From Bacteroidota bacterium (lineage in GTDB: Bacteria; Bacteroidota; Bacteroidia; Cytophagales; Cyclobacteriaceae): DNA of 41,649 bases. Below the pieces are notes generated by a model that saw only the letters and a list, made by a program, of their open reading frames with translations, did no database searches and was not told the origin of the DNA. Numbering within the stretch: position 1 is the stretch's first letter; each line of letters opens with the position of its first letter. The stretch is from contig JAEZGH010000073.1 of NCBI GenBank assembly GCA_023417065.1, positions 1 through 41,649 on the forward strand, read 5' to 3'. The translations under genes were made by a program, and so were the position numbers. This document shows, piece after piece, positions 26,874 through 34,264 of this stretch.

Positions 26874-28901
26874 ATGAACGGATTATTTTTGCGCGTGCGA
26901 TTCAAATATTGGTTTCCGTTTATTTTACTGCTGGGTAACCTGTCACTTTTTGCACAGGATGATCCGTCGACGATACGAAGAGGATCCCGTGTGATTGACG
27001 ATACCACGAAACAGATCTACGGCCCCCGGACTTCCCGCTACTATTACGAAGAGGACGTGTTCTTCAATACGTTCGCACTTCGACCGGTTGATACCCTCAT
27101 CCGAAACTTTCACCAGTTTGACGAGGTGCGCCGTCACGAGAACCTTTATCAGGATCTCGGTACAGAAGGCACCGCGATAAATCCGATCTATTATGAGGTT
27201 CCCGATAACATCGGCGTAAGCTCCGGATTCAATGGCTATAATATGTTCTGGGATCGCGAAAGGATCAGATACTGGGATACAAAATCGCCGTATTCCAATA
27301 TGCATGTGATCCTGGGCGGACGTGGGCGATCGATCACGCGTGCGACGTATAGCCGGAATATTTCACCTAACTGGAACTTCGGAATAACCTATCGCGGGAT
27401 GTTCATCGACAAGCAGATCTCCCGACTGGGAAAAGGTGATCGCCTCGCCCGGAGTCAGTATTACGACTTCTTCACGACGTATCAGACAAAAGACAGCACG
27501 TACAGGCTATTCGCCAACTTCCGGCGACAAAACCACCAGGTAGCCGAAGGCGGAGGGGTGCGTACTGATCTCTTTAACCCGTTTCCCTATCCGAGTTATT
27601 TCGCTATTGATGCTCAGCCGCGCCTCACCGAGGCAACAAGCAATGAATTGCGGATGAATATTCACCTCTACCATCAATACACACTTGGTAGCGGACTACA
27701 GATATACCACAAGTTTGACCGTTATCGGCAGGGGAATAATTTCAGTGACTTCCCGCGACGCGACCCGGCCGGATACTTCGACTACTTTGAACTGCGCAGC
27801 GACACAACCAATGACTATTCAAAGTTTACAAGCCTGCGCAATGAGGTAGGTATAAAAGGATCGTTGCTCAAGATGTTTTACAACGGCTACTATGCTGTTC
27901 GGAACTACAAGATGCAATACCGGTACGATACACTTATGGGCGGTGTTTCGCAGGCCAATCGCTCCGGTGTAGAAAACTACCTTGGCGGCAGGATCGGATT
28001 AAATCTTGATTCCCTTGTCACCGTCGCAGGTTGGGCAGAATACATGCCGGATGGCGGTAATTATCGTATTCAGGGGAGTATCATCAGCAAATGGTTCGAC
28101 GCTGAAGTGAAACAGGTTCAGTATGAACCGTCGTTCCTCCAGCAATATTACCGAAGTAACAACGATTTCTGGTTGAACAATTTCCAAAGTATCAATACCA
28201 CGCAGCTCAAGGGCTCGATACATTATAAGTCCCGGGTGCTGCGGCTTTCACCGGGTGTAACGTTCACGCGTATCGGAAACTATGTGTTCTTCAAGAGCAT
28301 AATACCGGAAGCACCTGACGGTCCGGAACGCCTCGGCGAATACACTGAACAAAATCTAAACCGCGCCGATGTCATGCCTGTTCAAACTTCAGGGGAACAG
28401 GTTATTGCCTCGCCAAACCTGCGACTTGAGCTAACCATGCTCCGGCATGTTCACCTTCGCGCATTTGGCGTCTACACGCGGATTCTTGAACAAAGTGAAG
28501 AGGCTTTCAGTATTCCTGAACTACTGGTGAACACTCAGCTTTCCTATGAAAACATCTTCTTCAATGGAAACCTCGACATGCATGGCGGTGTGGATATTCA
28601 TTGGAAGTCGCCGTATTACGCAATGGCATACGACGCCCCAATCCAGCAGTACTATATTCAGGGCGACGCTTCAGAACTGAATACACCTTTTATGCTTGCG
28701 GGACATGAAGGAAAGTTTAAGACTCCTTCCGTACCAGTGATTGATGTTTTCTTCAACGCCAAGATCAAACGCGGTCGTATTTTCTTCCGTTACAACAACC
28801 TCCTGCAGCTGATCAGTGGCGAAGGATACTTCACAGCGCCGTTCTTCCCCGGCGTGCGAAATACGCTGGATTTTGGATTTGACTGGTCGTTTTATGACTG
28901 A
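26874..28901 (+). CDS. Putative outer-membrane porin (Porin_10-like)
   Basis: 675 residues from the ATG at 26874 (MNGLFLRVRFKYWFPFILLLGNLSLFAQ), a good signal peptide; a longer frame from a TTG at 26835 overlaps lpxK and adds nothing family-like. The mature protein is a train of amphipathic beta strands rich in Tyr and aromatic ends (YSRNISPNWNFGITYRGM, YHQYTLGSGLQIYHKFDRY, GFDWSFYD at the C-terminus), which is characteristic of an outer-membrane barrel. Large putative porins of this kind are common in Cytophagales. Substrate unknown. It follows lpxK by 31 bp and precedes miaE by 6 bp. Confidence 0.85.
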   Translation: MNGLFLRVRFKYWFPFILLLGNLSLFAQDDPSTIRRGSRVIDDTTKQIYGPRTSRYYYEEDVFFNTFALRPVDTLIRNFHQFDEVRRHENLYQDLGTEGTAINPIYYEVPDNIGVSSGFNGYNMFWDRERIRYWDTKSPYSNMHVILGGRGRSITRATYSRNISPNWNFGITYRGMFIDKQISRLGKGDRLARSQYYDFFTTYQTKDSTYRLFANFRRQNHQVAEGGGVRTDLFNPFPYPSYFAIDAQPRLTEATSNELRMNIHLYHQYTLGSGLQIYHKFDRYRQGNNFSDFPRRDPAGYFDYFELRSDTTNDYSKFTSLRNEVGIKGSLLKMFYNGYYAVRNYKMQYRYDTLMGGVSQANRSGVENYLGGRIGLNLDSLVTVAGWAEYMPDGGNYRIQGSIISKWFDAEVKQVQYEPSFLQQYYRSNNDFWLNNFQSINTTQLKGSIHYKSRVLRLSPGVTFTRIGNYVFFKSIIPEAPDGPERLGEYTEQNLNRADVMPVQTSGEQVIASPNLRLELTMLRHVHLRAFGVYTRILEQSEEAFSIPELLVNTQLSYENIFFNGNLDMHGGVDIHWKSPYYAMAYDAPIQQYYIQGDASELNTPFMLAGHEGKFKTPSVPVIDVFFNAKIKRGRIFFRYNNLLQLISGEGYFTAPFFPGVRNTLDFGFDWSFYD

Positions 28902-28907
28902 TGGTGA

Positions 28908-29513
28908 ATGATGGAAGCCAGGGATAAATTTACACTCGGACTTGAACTGCCCACTGACCCCAGGTGGGTAAACGTTGCGGAAAAGAATATTGAAGAAATT
29001 CTGGTTGATCACGCGTACTGCGAACAAAAGGCTGCATCGTCGTGTATTTCACTGATCGTGACCTATCCGGAAAAAGAACCGCTTGTTGATGCGCTCACAC
29101 CAATCGTTGCCGAGGAGTGGAGCCATTTCGAAAGGGTACTCGATGAACTTAAGAAGCGCGGCTATTCACTGAAACGGCAGCGCAAGGATGAATATGTCGA
29201 ACGTCTTCAGCAGGTGATTCGTCGCGGAGGTAGCCGCGAGCAGCAACTTGTAGAACGACTGCTGATGAACGCGCTGATAGAGGCGCGAAGCTGCGAACGA
29301 TTCAAAATCCTCTGGAAAGGAATCGCAGATAAAGAGCTATCCATTTTTTACTATGAGCTGATGGTTTCCGAAGCGGGACACTACAAGACCTTTCTCCAAC
29401 TGGCTAAGGAGTTTATGGCCGAAGACTATGTCATGGACCGCTGGCGTGAACTGCTGGAACAGGAAGCGGAAATCATGAAGACGATGGAAGTCCGGGGGGA
29501 CCGGATGCATTAG
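28908..29513 (+). CDS. miaE: tRNA 2-methylthio-N6-isopentenyladenosine hydroxylase (MiaE)
   Basis: 201 residues, a diiron four-helix enzyme. Metal-ligand motifs in order: DHAYCEQKAASS (about 34-45), EEWSHFERV (Glu70, His73), IEARSCERF and SEAGHYKTF. It hydroxylates the isopentenyl group of ms2i6A37 in tRNA using oxygen. Two adjacent ATG codons (28908, 28911) are both possible starts. Length agrees with MiaE (about 190-210). Confidence 0.93.
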   Translation: MMEARDKFTLGLELPTDPRWVNVAEKNIEEILVDHAYCEQKAASSCISLIVTYPEKEPLVDALTPIVAEEWSHFERVLDELKKRGYSLKRQRKDEYVERLQQVIRRGGSREQQLVERLLMNALIEARSCERFKILWKGIADKELSIFYYELMVSEAGHYKTFLQLAKEFMAEDYVMDRWRELLEQEAEIMKTMEVRGDRMH

Positions 29514-29614
29514 ATTTCTGATTGGCAGTACGCCGTAGAGGGGAGGATCAGGAATGGTTCATGTCCAGGGATGCCAGTGTATGGTAACATCACTTCCTCA
29601 CTCCCATACTCAGA

Positions 29615-29917
29615 CTCAAACTGCCGCTCCCGAAGGCACAAGCAAGGTTTTATGCCTGTTCCCCGTTTCCAGTTGCCGGCCGGTAACCATCACGCTTGCT
29701 GCTTCGTGGATTGTTGGGTGGTCGTTGCTATTGATTCAAACGAAGCCCGTCCTTCAACTTCCTCGCTCTCAAACGGCCGCTTTCGAAGGGCCCCAATAAG
29801 CTTTTATTGCCGGTTGCAGATTCCCAGTTGCCGGCAGTTTGCGGTAACCACCACCCATGCTGCTTCGTGCAGGCGGCGCCACTCTCAATCTCAAACTCAA
29901 ACTGCCGCTTGCGAGGG
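29615..29917. repeat. Imperfect composite direct repeat, two copies plus a partial third
   Basis: Copy 1 starts at 29615 and copy 2 at 29766; a third start is at 29896. Each begins with a word close to CTCAAACTGCCGCT followed by two variable bases and CGAAGG or CGAGGG. Copies 1 and 2 then share TTTTAT, CCAGTTGCCGG, GGTAACCA and TGCTGCTTCGTG in the same order. Offsets are about 151 and 130 bp. Confidence 0.75.
29666..29679. repeat. Inverted word TTTCCAGTTGCCGG with partner at 30302-30315
   Basis: TTTCCAGTTGCCGG here is the exact reverse complement of CCGGCAACTGGAAA at 30302-30315; extending to 19 bp gives a single mismatch. The two arms lie about 620 bp apart and bracket most of the repeat island. 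Confidence 0.7.
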
Positions 29918-30027
29918 AAAAATTGGATAAAACGACGTCCCAATCCCTGAAAATCCCTGAAAATTCAAGGTTTTCGTGCCTTCTTCCTTGGTTAAACCCC
30001 TCCTATGATGGAAGTTTAGCAAAAGTA

Positions 30028-30082
30028 AGAGATAAGGCGGTGATAAAGCGGTGATAAGGTGGTGATATAGCGGTGATAAGGC
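30028..30082. repeat. 11-bp tandem array, five units
   Basis: Five adjoining 11-bp units: AGAGATAAGGC, GGTGATAAAGC, GGTGATAAGGT, GGTGATATAGC and GGTGATAAGGC. The 11-bp period is close to one helical turn, so equivalent bases face the same side of the DNA. Confidence 0.9.
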
Positions 30083-30109
30083 AGTCCTATAAAAGACCGC
30101 CTTATCTCT
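30028..30109. repeat. Perfect 13-bp inverted repeat enclosing the tandem array
   Basis: AGAGATAAGGCGG (30028-30040) pairs exactly with CCGCCTTATCTCT (30097-30109). Because the array repeats GATAAGGC-like words, the right arm could also pair, less fully, with units further in, giving alternative hairpins. Confidence 0.85.
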
Positions 30110-30388
30110 GCTTCATCCCGGCTTTGATTCTGCCTGATTATAACTTTAATCTTCAGTTGGGGTGCTGCACAGGTACACATCATCAGCCAGGCTTGTTCCT
30201 GGTTGCTGGTTCCTTATTTCTGATTCCTGATTGGGGCTTGCGGGTGCCAGTTGAAGGGCAGCGCCTCGGAGAAAGGAGGTGCAGTTTTCAGGCGTCCGCA
30301 ACCGGCAACTGGAAACCGGGCAACCGGCAAGCGGATACGAGTTCCGTTTTCTTCTGATTTGACACTTTGGCGATAGGGTCCCCTGGGC

Positions 30389-30432
30389 TTTCTCCACTCT
30401 TCCTCCACTCTTTCTCCACTCTTCCTCCACTC
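30389..30432. repeat. 22-bp perfect tandem duplication, pyrimidine-rich
   Basis: Positions 30389-30410 are repeated exactly at 30411-30432; each copy is made of TTTCTCCACTC and TTCCTCCACTC, so the true period may be an 11-bp half-unit. It runs into ACTCACTCACTTACTTACTT (30429-30448), a 4-bp microsatellite. Confidence 0.9.
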
Positions 30433-30613
30433 ACTCACTTACTTACTTACCTTACTAGCATTCCCACAAGTCAATTCCGGTTCCCCCGTTTGTAAGATAT
30501 CCACCGCATTTCCGGATGCTGAAACAGGTCAGGGAGGGCAGGACCGTGGCGTCCGTCATTTAATCCTTTTTATTTGACAGCGGTTTCTTATTTTGCGCCG
30601 GGCTCTGAATGTT

Positions 30614-31273
30614 ATGATTGAGGTTTCGAACTTGTCTTTTTCGTATAATCCCGATTTCTCGATTGCGTTTCCCGACTTTAGAGTGGAACGTGGGCAGCAT
30701 TTCCTGCTGCTGGGAGAATCCGGGAGTGGGAAAACAACGCTTCTGCATTTGCTCGGCGGATTGCTGCGGACGTATCGTGGATCTATCAAGGTGGATGATA
30801 CCGAACTTGCCCCTCTGTCGGAAACCCAGCTCGATACCTTTCGAGGCAAAAGAATGGGGTTTATTTTCCAAAAGAATCACCTTATCCACGCCCTGACGGT
30901 TGAGAAAAACCTGTTGATGGCACCGTATCTCGCCGGCCTTCCCCAGGATCGCAGCCGTGTTACGGAAGTCCTCTCCGGGCTCGGACTGGAAGAAAAACGT
31001 CACAGTCGTATAAGCGAAATAAGTCAGGGTCAGGCTCAGCGCGCGGCTATTGCGCGGGCGATCTTAAACAAGCCCGCCATTCTCCTGGCGGATGAACCTA
31101 CTTCAGCGCTGGACGACAAAAATTGCGACCGCGTAATCCATCTGCTGATGGATGCCGCCGAAAAAAATCAAAGCACGCTGGTGGTCGCTACCCACGATCA
31201 GCGCCTTAAGGAAAAAATCGCGAACAAAATAGTCCTTCCCTCGGTCACAAGTAAATCCGCTTCGTACCTATGA
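30614..31273 (+). CDS. ABC transporter ATP-binding protein (LolD/MacB-like)
   Basis: 219 residues from ATG 30614 (MIEVSNLSFSYNPDF); a TTG seven codons upstream is unlikely. Walker A LLGESGSGKTTLLHLLGG, Q-loop GFIFQKNHLIHAL, signature SQGQAQR (a variant of LSGGQ), Walker B AILLADEPTSALDD and H-loop VVATHDQRL. It powers the FtsX-type permease encoded by the next gene, whose start overlaps by 4 bp (ATGA). Similar ATPases serve lipoprotein release or mechanotransmission; the partner genes here suggest a metal-related role instead. Confidence 0.95.
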   Translation: MIEVSNLSFSYNPDFSIAFPDFRVERGQHFLLLGESGSGKTTLLHLLGGLLRTYRGSIKVDDTELAPLSETQLDTFRGKRMGFIFQKNHLIHALTVEKNLLMAPYLAGLPQDRSRVTEVLSGLGLEEKRHSRISEISQGQAQRAAIARAILNKPAILLADEPTSALDDKNCDRVIHLLMDAAEKNQSTLVVATHDQRLKEKIANKIVLPSVTSKSASYL

Positions 31274-32568
31274 GTCTCATTTCATTAGTCTGGAATTACC
31301 TGAAGGCAAGGCCACTCAACACCGCGATTAACATCGTCCTGTTATCGCTGGGTATTGCCGTGATCACGATCCTTTTACTCTTCAATAAACAGCTCGAACA
31401 GAAAATATCAACCAATTCACGGGGCATCGATCTCGTAGTGGGCGCGAAGGGAAGTCCCTTGCAATTGATCCTTTGCAACATCTTTCACATTGACTTTCCC
31501 ACGGGAAATATTTCACTCGCAGAGGCGGAGCGTATCTCAAAACACCGCCTTATCAAGAAAGCAATACCGCTGGCGTTGGGAGATAGTTACAAATCGTACC
31601 GAATCATCGGGACCAATCGCGATTACGCCGCTTTATACAAAGCAGAACTGGCGGAAGGGCAGTGGTTCCAGAGGGATCTTGAAGTCACTATTGGTGCCAC
31701 GGTGGCTGAGATGAGCAAACTCAAGCTTGGCGATACTTTTGAAAGTGCTCACGGCCTTGCCGAAGGCGGCCACTCCCATAATGATCATTTGTATAAGGTA
31801 ACGGGTATCTTAAAACCCAGTTATACAGTTGTTGATAATCTGATTCTGACCAACGTTGAAAGCGTGTGGCTGATGCACCATGAGGAAGGTGAACCTGCTG
31901 AAGAAGAGGATCACGATCATGATCACGACGACCATGATCATGACCACGAGCATCACCATCACGCAATAGATTCGGCTATGCGTTCGCCGCTGGTTCCTTC
32001 TGTGGCGAAAGGCGATTCGACCCTTGAGATAACGTCAATGCTGGTTCAATACCGCTCTCCGATGGGAGCTATCCAGCTTCCTCGTCTGATCAACAGCGAC
32101 AGCAACCTGCAGGCGGCGTCGCCGGCTTTCGAGACAGCCCGGCTCTTTTCTATCCTCGGAGTTGGTATTGATATCATGATGGCGTTTGCGTATGTACTGA
32201 TCCTGATTTCCGCCTTGAGCATATTCATTGCCTTGTATAACTCCCTGAAGGAGCGTCGTTATGACCTGGCGATCCTCCGGTCGATGGGAGCCGGCAGGGG
32301 CAAATTATTTATCAGTATTCTGCTTGAAGGCGGTCTGCTGACCTTCCTCGGAAGCCTCACCGGATTGATTATGGCCCATATCGCCGTCCTGATTATTTCA
32401 TCGATATTACCTGAAATCCAGAAATCCGGGATAAGCGGTCTTGTTTTCTACTCCGAAGAGTGGATAATTTTGGCGGCAAGTTTGTTGTTGGGTTTAGCCT
32501 GTGCGTTGATTCCGGCAATACAGGCCTACCGAACCGATATCAGCAGGGTATTAGCCGGGAACGCATAA
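31270..32568 (+). CDS. FtsX/MacB-type ABC permease with His/Asp-rich periplasmic loop
   Basis: 432 residues. One N-terminal membrane helix (about 17-38), a large periplasmic domain to about 300, then three membrane helices (about 295-325, 340-375, 395-420), the usual four-helix FtsX topology. Inside the periplasmic domain residues 203-231 form a metal-binding-like stretch of alternating His and Asp/Glu (HHEEGEPAEEEDHDHDHDDH then HDHEHHHH), with a further HSHNDH at 168-173. FtsX-type exporters do not normally have this. The operon order ATPase, permease, small secreted protein resembles the Zur-regulated PA4064-PA4066 genes of Pseudomonas aeruginosa, so zinc handling is a reasonable inference, not shown. 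Confidence 0.9.
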   Translation: MSLISLVWNYLKARPLNTAINIVLLSLGIAVITILLLFNKQLEQKISTNSRGIDLVVGAKGSPLQLILCNIFHIDFPTGNISLAEAERISKHRLIKKAIPLALGDSYKSYRIIGTNRDYAALYKAELAEGQWFQRDLEVTIGATVAEMSKLKLGDTFESAHGLAEGGHSHNDHLYKVTGILKPSYTVVDNLILTNVESVWLMHHEEGEPAEEEDHDHDHDDHDHDHEHHHHAIDSAMRSPLVPSVAKGDSTLEITSMLVQYRSPMGAIQLPRLINSDSNLQAASPAFETARLFSILGVGIDIMMAFAYVLILISALSIFIALYNSLKERRYDLAILRSMGAGRGKLFISILLEGGLLTFLGSLTGLIMAHIAVLIISSILPEIQKSGISGLVFYSEEWIILAASLLLGLACALIPAIQAYRTDISRVLAGNA

Positions 32569-32593
32569 AGGAAACATTGACACACTATTACGT

Positions 32594-33037
32594 ATGAGAA
32601 AATTAATCTTGTTTGGAGCACTTCTTCTGATTTCAAGCCTGGGATTCGGCCAGTCCAAGACAGACACCTGGACGATCTTCGCCAAGACGAAGTTTGAGCC
32701 CAAATACTATGAAACACTTGGGGAGTACCTTTTTTACCCCAATTTTCCGGATGACCTGAAGGCCCTTGCCGGCAAGGAAATCACTGTTCAGGGCTTCTAT
32801 GTGCCTTTTGCACCCGAAGACGGCACCTATATCATCATTTCAAAGTATCCGATGAGCCAGTGTTTCTTCTGTGGCGGCGGCGGACCTGAATCTGTCGCGG
32901 AGGTAAACTTTGCGAAGTCACCGCCCAAATTTCAGGTTGATGACCTGATCACGGTAAAAGGCAGGCTTAGGCTGAATGCTGATGACGTCGATCACGTGAA
33001 TTTCATCCTCGAAGACGCTGTCGTCGTTTCGAAATAA
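32594..33037 (+). CDS. Small secreted protein with CxxC, third gene of the His-loop ABC operon
   Basis: 147 residues, signal peptide MRKLILFGALLLISSLGFGQ. The mature part looks like a compact beta (OB-like) domain: ALAGKEITVQGFYVPF, YIIISKYPMSQCFFCGGGGPE with Cys90 and Cys93, and DDLITVKGRLRLNADD. It resembles in layout the DUF3299-type proteins found with zinc-regulated ABC genes in Proteobacteria, which also combine a G-x-VVP-like strand and a Cys region. It may bind metal or fold around a disulfide. It lies 25 bp after the permease; function unknown. Confidence 0.8.
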   Translation: MRKLILFGALLLISSLGFGQSKTDTWTIFAKTKFEPKYYETLGEYLFYPNFPDDLKALAGKEITVQGFYVPFAPEDGTYIIISKYPMSQCFFCGGGGPESVAEVNFAKSPPKFQVDDLITVKGRLRLNADDVDHVNFILEDAVVVSK

Positions 33038-33053
33038 TCACCAGAAACAGAAA

Positions 33054-33073
33054 GAGCAACCCGTGGGTTGCTC
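33054..33073. terminator. Bidirectional terminator between the ABC operon and osmC
   Basis: GAGCAACCC-GT-GGGTTGCTC, a perfect 9-bp inverted repeat, 16 bp after the stop at 33037 and followed by ATTTCTT on the plus strand. The osmC gene on the minus strand ends 53 bp beyond it, and upstream AAA/TTT tracts are short on that side. Confidence 0.75.
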
Positions 33074-33125
33074 ATTTCTTATCGGTTGTTTAACAATTTT
33101 CAACAGCTAAGACATTCGAAGATAG

Positions 33126-33536
33126 TTAAGACAGACTGGCGGTCAAAGAAATTTTGCCCGACAATGATTTTGAAATAGGGCAGTTCTCTTTTGCGTCGTT
33201 GGCACACTCCTCGAATTTCTCCTTCGTTATCCCCGGGACCTTCGCATTTAACGTCAGTTCCGAATGGGTGATGGAATCCTCCAGGGTAACCACGCAATCA
33301 ACATGAAGTTCGTCAGCAGTGAAACCTGCCTCATTCAGCACGAAGCTCAGTTTCATGGCAAAGCATCCCGCGTGAGCTGCCGCAATGAGTTCCTCAGGAT
33401 TGGTGCCTACACCTTCCTCAAACCTTGACTTATACGAGAATTGCGTCTGGTTCAAGGTCGTGCTCTGGGTAGTAACATGGCCTTTGCCATCTTTTCCCGA
33501 GCCGTTCCAGACTGCAGTGGCTTTTCTTTTCTTCAT
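33126..33536 (-). CDS. osmC: OsmC-family peroxidase
   Basis: 136 residues. The two catalytic cysteines are Cys58 in AAAHAGCFAMKLS and Cys119 in ENCPISKSL; N-terminal KATAVWNGSGKDGKGHVTTQS and YKSRFEEGVGTNPEELI complete the family pattern, with the Arg and Glu near the first Cys. It reduces organic hydroperoxides in the cytoplasm. Length (about 140) is normal. Transcribed toward the ABC operon and divergently from the MerC-like gene. Confidence 0.94.
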   Translation of the reverse strand: MKKRKATAVWNGSGKDGKGHVTTQSTTLNQTQFSYKSRFEEGVGTNPEELIAAAHAGCFAMKLSFVLNEAGFTADELHVDCVVTLEDSITHSELTLNAKVPGITKEKFEECANDAKENCPISKSLSGKISLTASLS

Positions 33537-33711
33537 AAGAGGGTTTTAATCGTTTGAGTTTGCTAATTAAAGGCCTTCACCCGAATAAAGAAATTTTCCG
33601 CCGGGGTATTTTCCCCAGTGGTCAAATTCTTCTGTGAATTGAGAATTCTTCAATAGACGGCCGGTATTGGATAAATAAACTCCGAAAGGTTGTATTTCTT
33701 GCCTATTTGGT

Positions 33712-33719
33712 TATGTTTG
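33712..33719 (+). promoter_or_regulatory. Candidate -7 box directly at the merC-like gene start
   Basis: TATGTTTG is a full TAnnTTTG match ending 4 bp before the ATG at 33724; TTGT at 33690-33693 lies 18 bp upstream as a weak -33 element. If used, the message would start at or next to the ATG (leaderless). Confidence 0.5.
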
Positions 33720-33733
33720 CAACATGGTTGCAA
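33717..33733. promoter_or_regulatory. Perfect 17-bp palindrome over the start codon of the MerC-like gene, candidate Fur/Zur-type operator
   Basis: TTGCAAC-ATG-GTTGCAA, 7-bp arms around the initiator ATG at 33724-33726 and overlapping the candidate -7 box. A bound repressor here would block both polymerase and translation start. The link to a zinc or iron regulator is inferred from the gene content. Confidence 0.55.
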
Positions 33734-34134
33734 TAAGAAGACTGTTCAGGCGGACGAATCTCGATGTTCTCGGGTTTTCGGCTTCTGCAATCTGCGCTCT
33801 TCATTGCCTTGCTGTTCCCCTGATGCTCATATTCGGCCTCCTCGCTCCATCAGCGATAGCGCATAATCACGAGCTTGAAAACGGAATCCTTGCCGTCAGT
33901 GGCGTGCTTGGAAGCGTTTCGCTCATCCCTTCAATGGTGAATGTCCACCGTCGGCGTATGCCGCTGCTCTTATTCCTTGCCGGGATGACGGCAATTATCG
34001 CCGGGCGATTCACTACAACACTCTTCTGGGAGCCAGTCTTTACAGTTACCGGTGCTCTCCTTGTTGCCATCGCGCACTATCAGAATCTGCGCATCTGCCG
34101 TTCATGCGATGCGCATGCGAACAAGCAGGATTGA
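33724..34134 (+). CDS. MerC-domain membrane protein
   Basis: 136 residues with four membrane segments (about 15-42, 52-72, 78-95, 100-118). The N-terminal LDVLGFSASAICALHCLAVPL carries the MerC CALHC pair (Cys24, Cys28) at the membrane edge; a second pair CRSC is near the C-terminus. HNHELE in the first loop could also bind metal. MerC proteins move Hg(II) in mercury operons, but lone chromosomal copies in Bacteroidota are usually not near mer genes and probably handle another metal. No merA or merR is present here. Confidence 0.88.
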   Translation: MVAIRRLFRRTNLDVLGFSASAICALHCLAVPLMLIFGLLAPSAIAHNHELENGILAVSGVLGSVSLIPSMVNVHRRRMPLLLFLAGMTAIIAGRFTTTLFWEPVFTVTGALLVAIAHYQNLRICRSCDAHANKQD

Positions 34135-34264
34135 CCGCTTTACGAAATTCTTCGAATAACCTCACTGACTTACAGTCTTCTTTCTCAACGGGATTGCCGG
34201 CAGATTCGGCGTTAATGATTATTCGGCAGCGTTTACTATTTTCGCGCTCGTACAAAAAGCAGTT

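Larger units (their letters stand above)
29514..30613. other. 1.1-kb intergenic island rich in short repeats, no supported gene
   Basis: Short open frames exist on both strands (such as 29571-29930 and 30146-30430), but they overlap in several frames, have compositionally odd Ser/Arg/Pro/Gln-rich products and follow the repeats rather than a protein pattern. The stretch holds a duplicated composite unit, an 11-bp tandem array inside an inverted repeat, a 22-bp tandem duplication and inverted copies of a CCGGCAACTGGAAA word. Its base order is unlike neighbouring coding DNA. Confidence 0.7.

Noticed and set aside
30028..30109. Possible CRISPR array
   Set aside because: The 11-bp units are directly adjoining with no spacers, and no cas gene is nearby.
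29571..30430. Short frames of 74-119 codons on both strands
   Set aside because: They overlap each other in several frames, follow the nucleotide repeats and show no protein pattern.
31721..31966. Minus-strand frame rich in Arg, His and Asp
   Set aside because: It is the antisense of the His-loop of the permease; its composition follows from the GATCAC/CATGAT codons, not from selection.
30614..32568. LolCDE lipoprotein release system
   Set aside because: The His/Asp loop and the third gene are not part of Lol systems, and a single permease with a CxxC secreted partner points elsewhere.
33724..34134. Mercury-resistance operon
   Set aside because: Only a MerC-like protein is present; no merR, merT, merP or merA in the surroundings.
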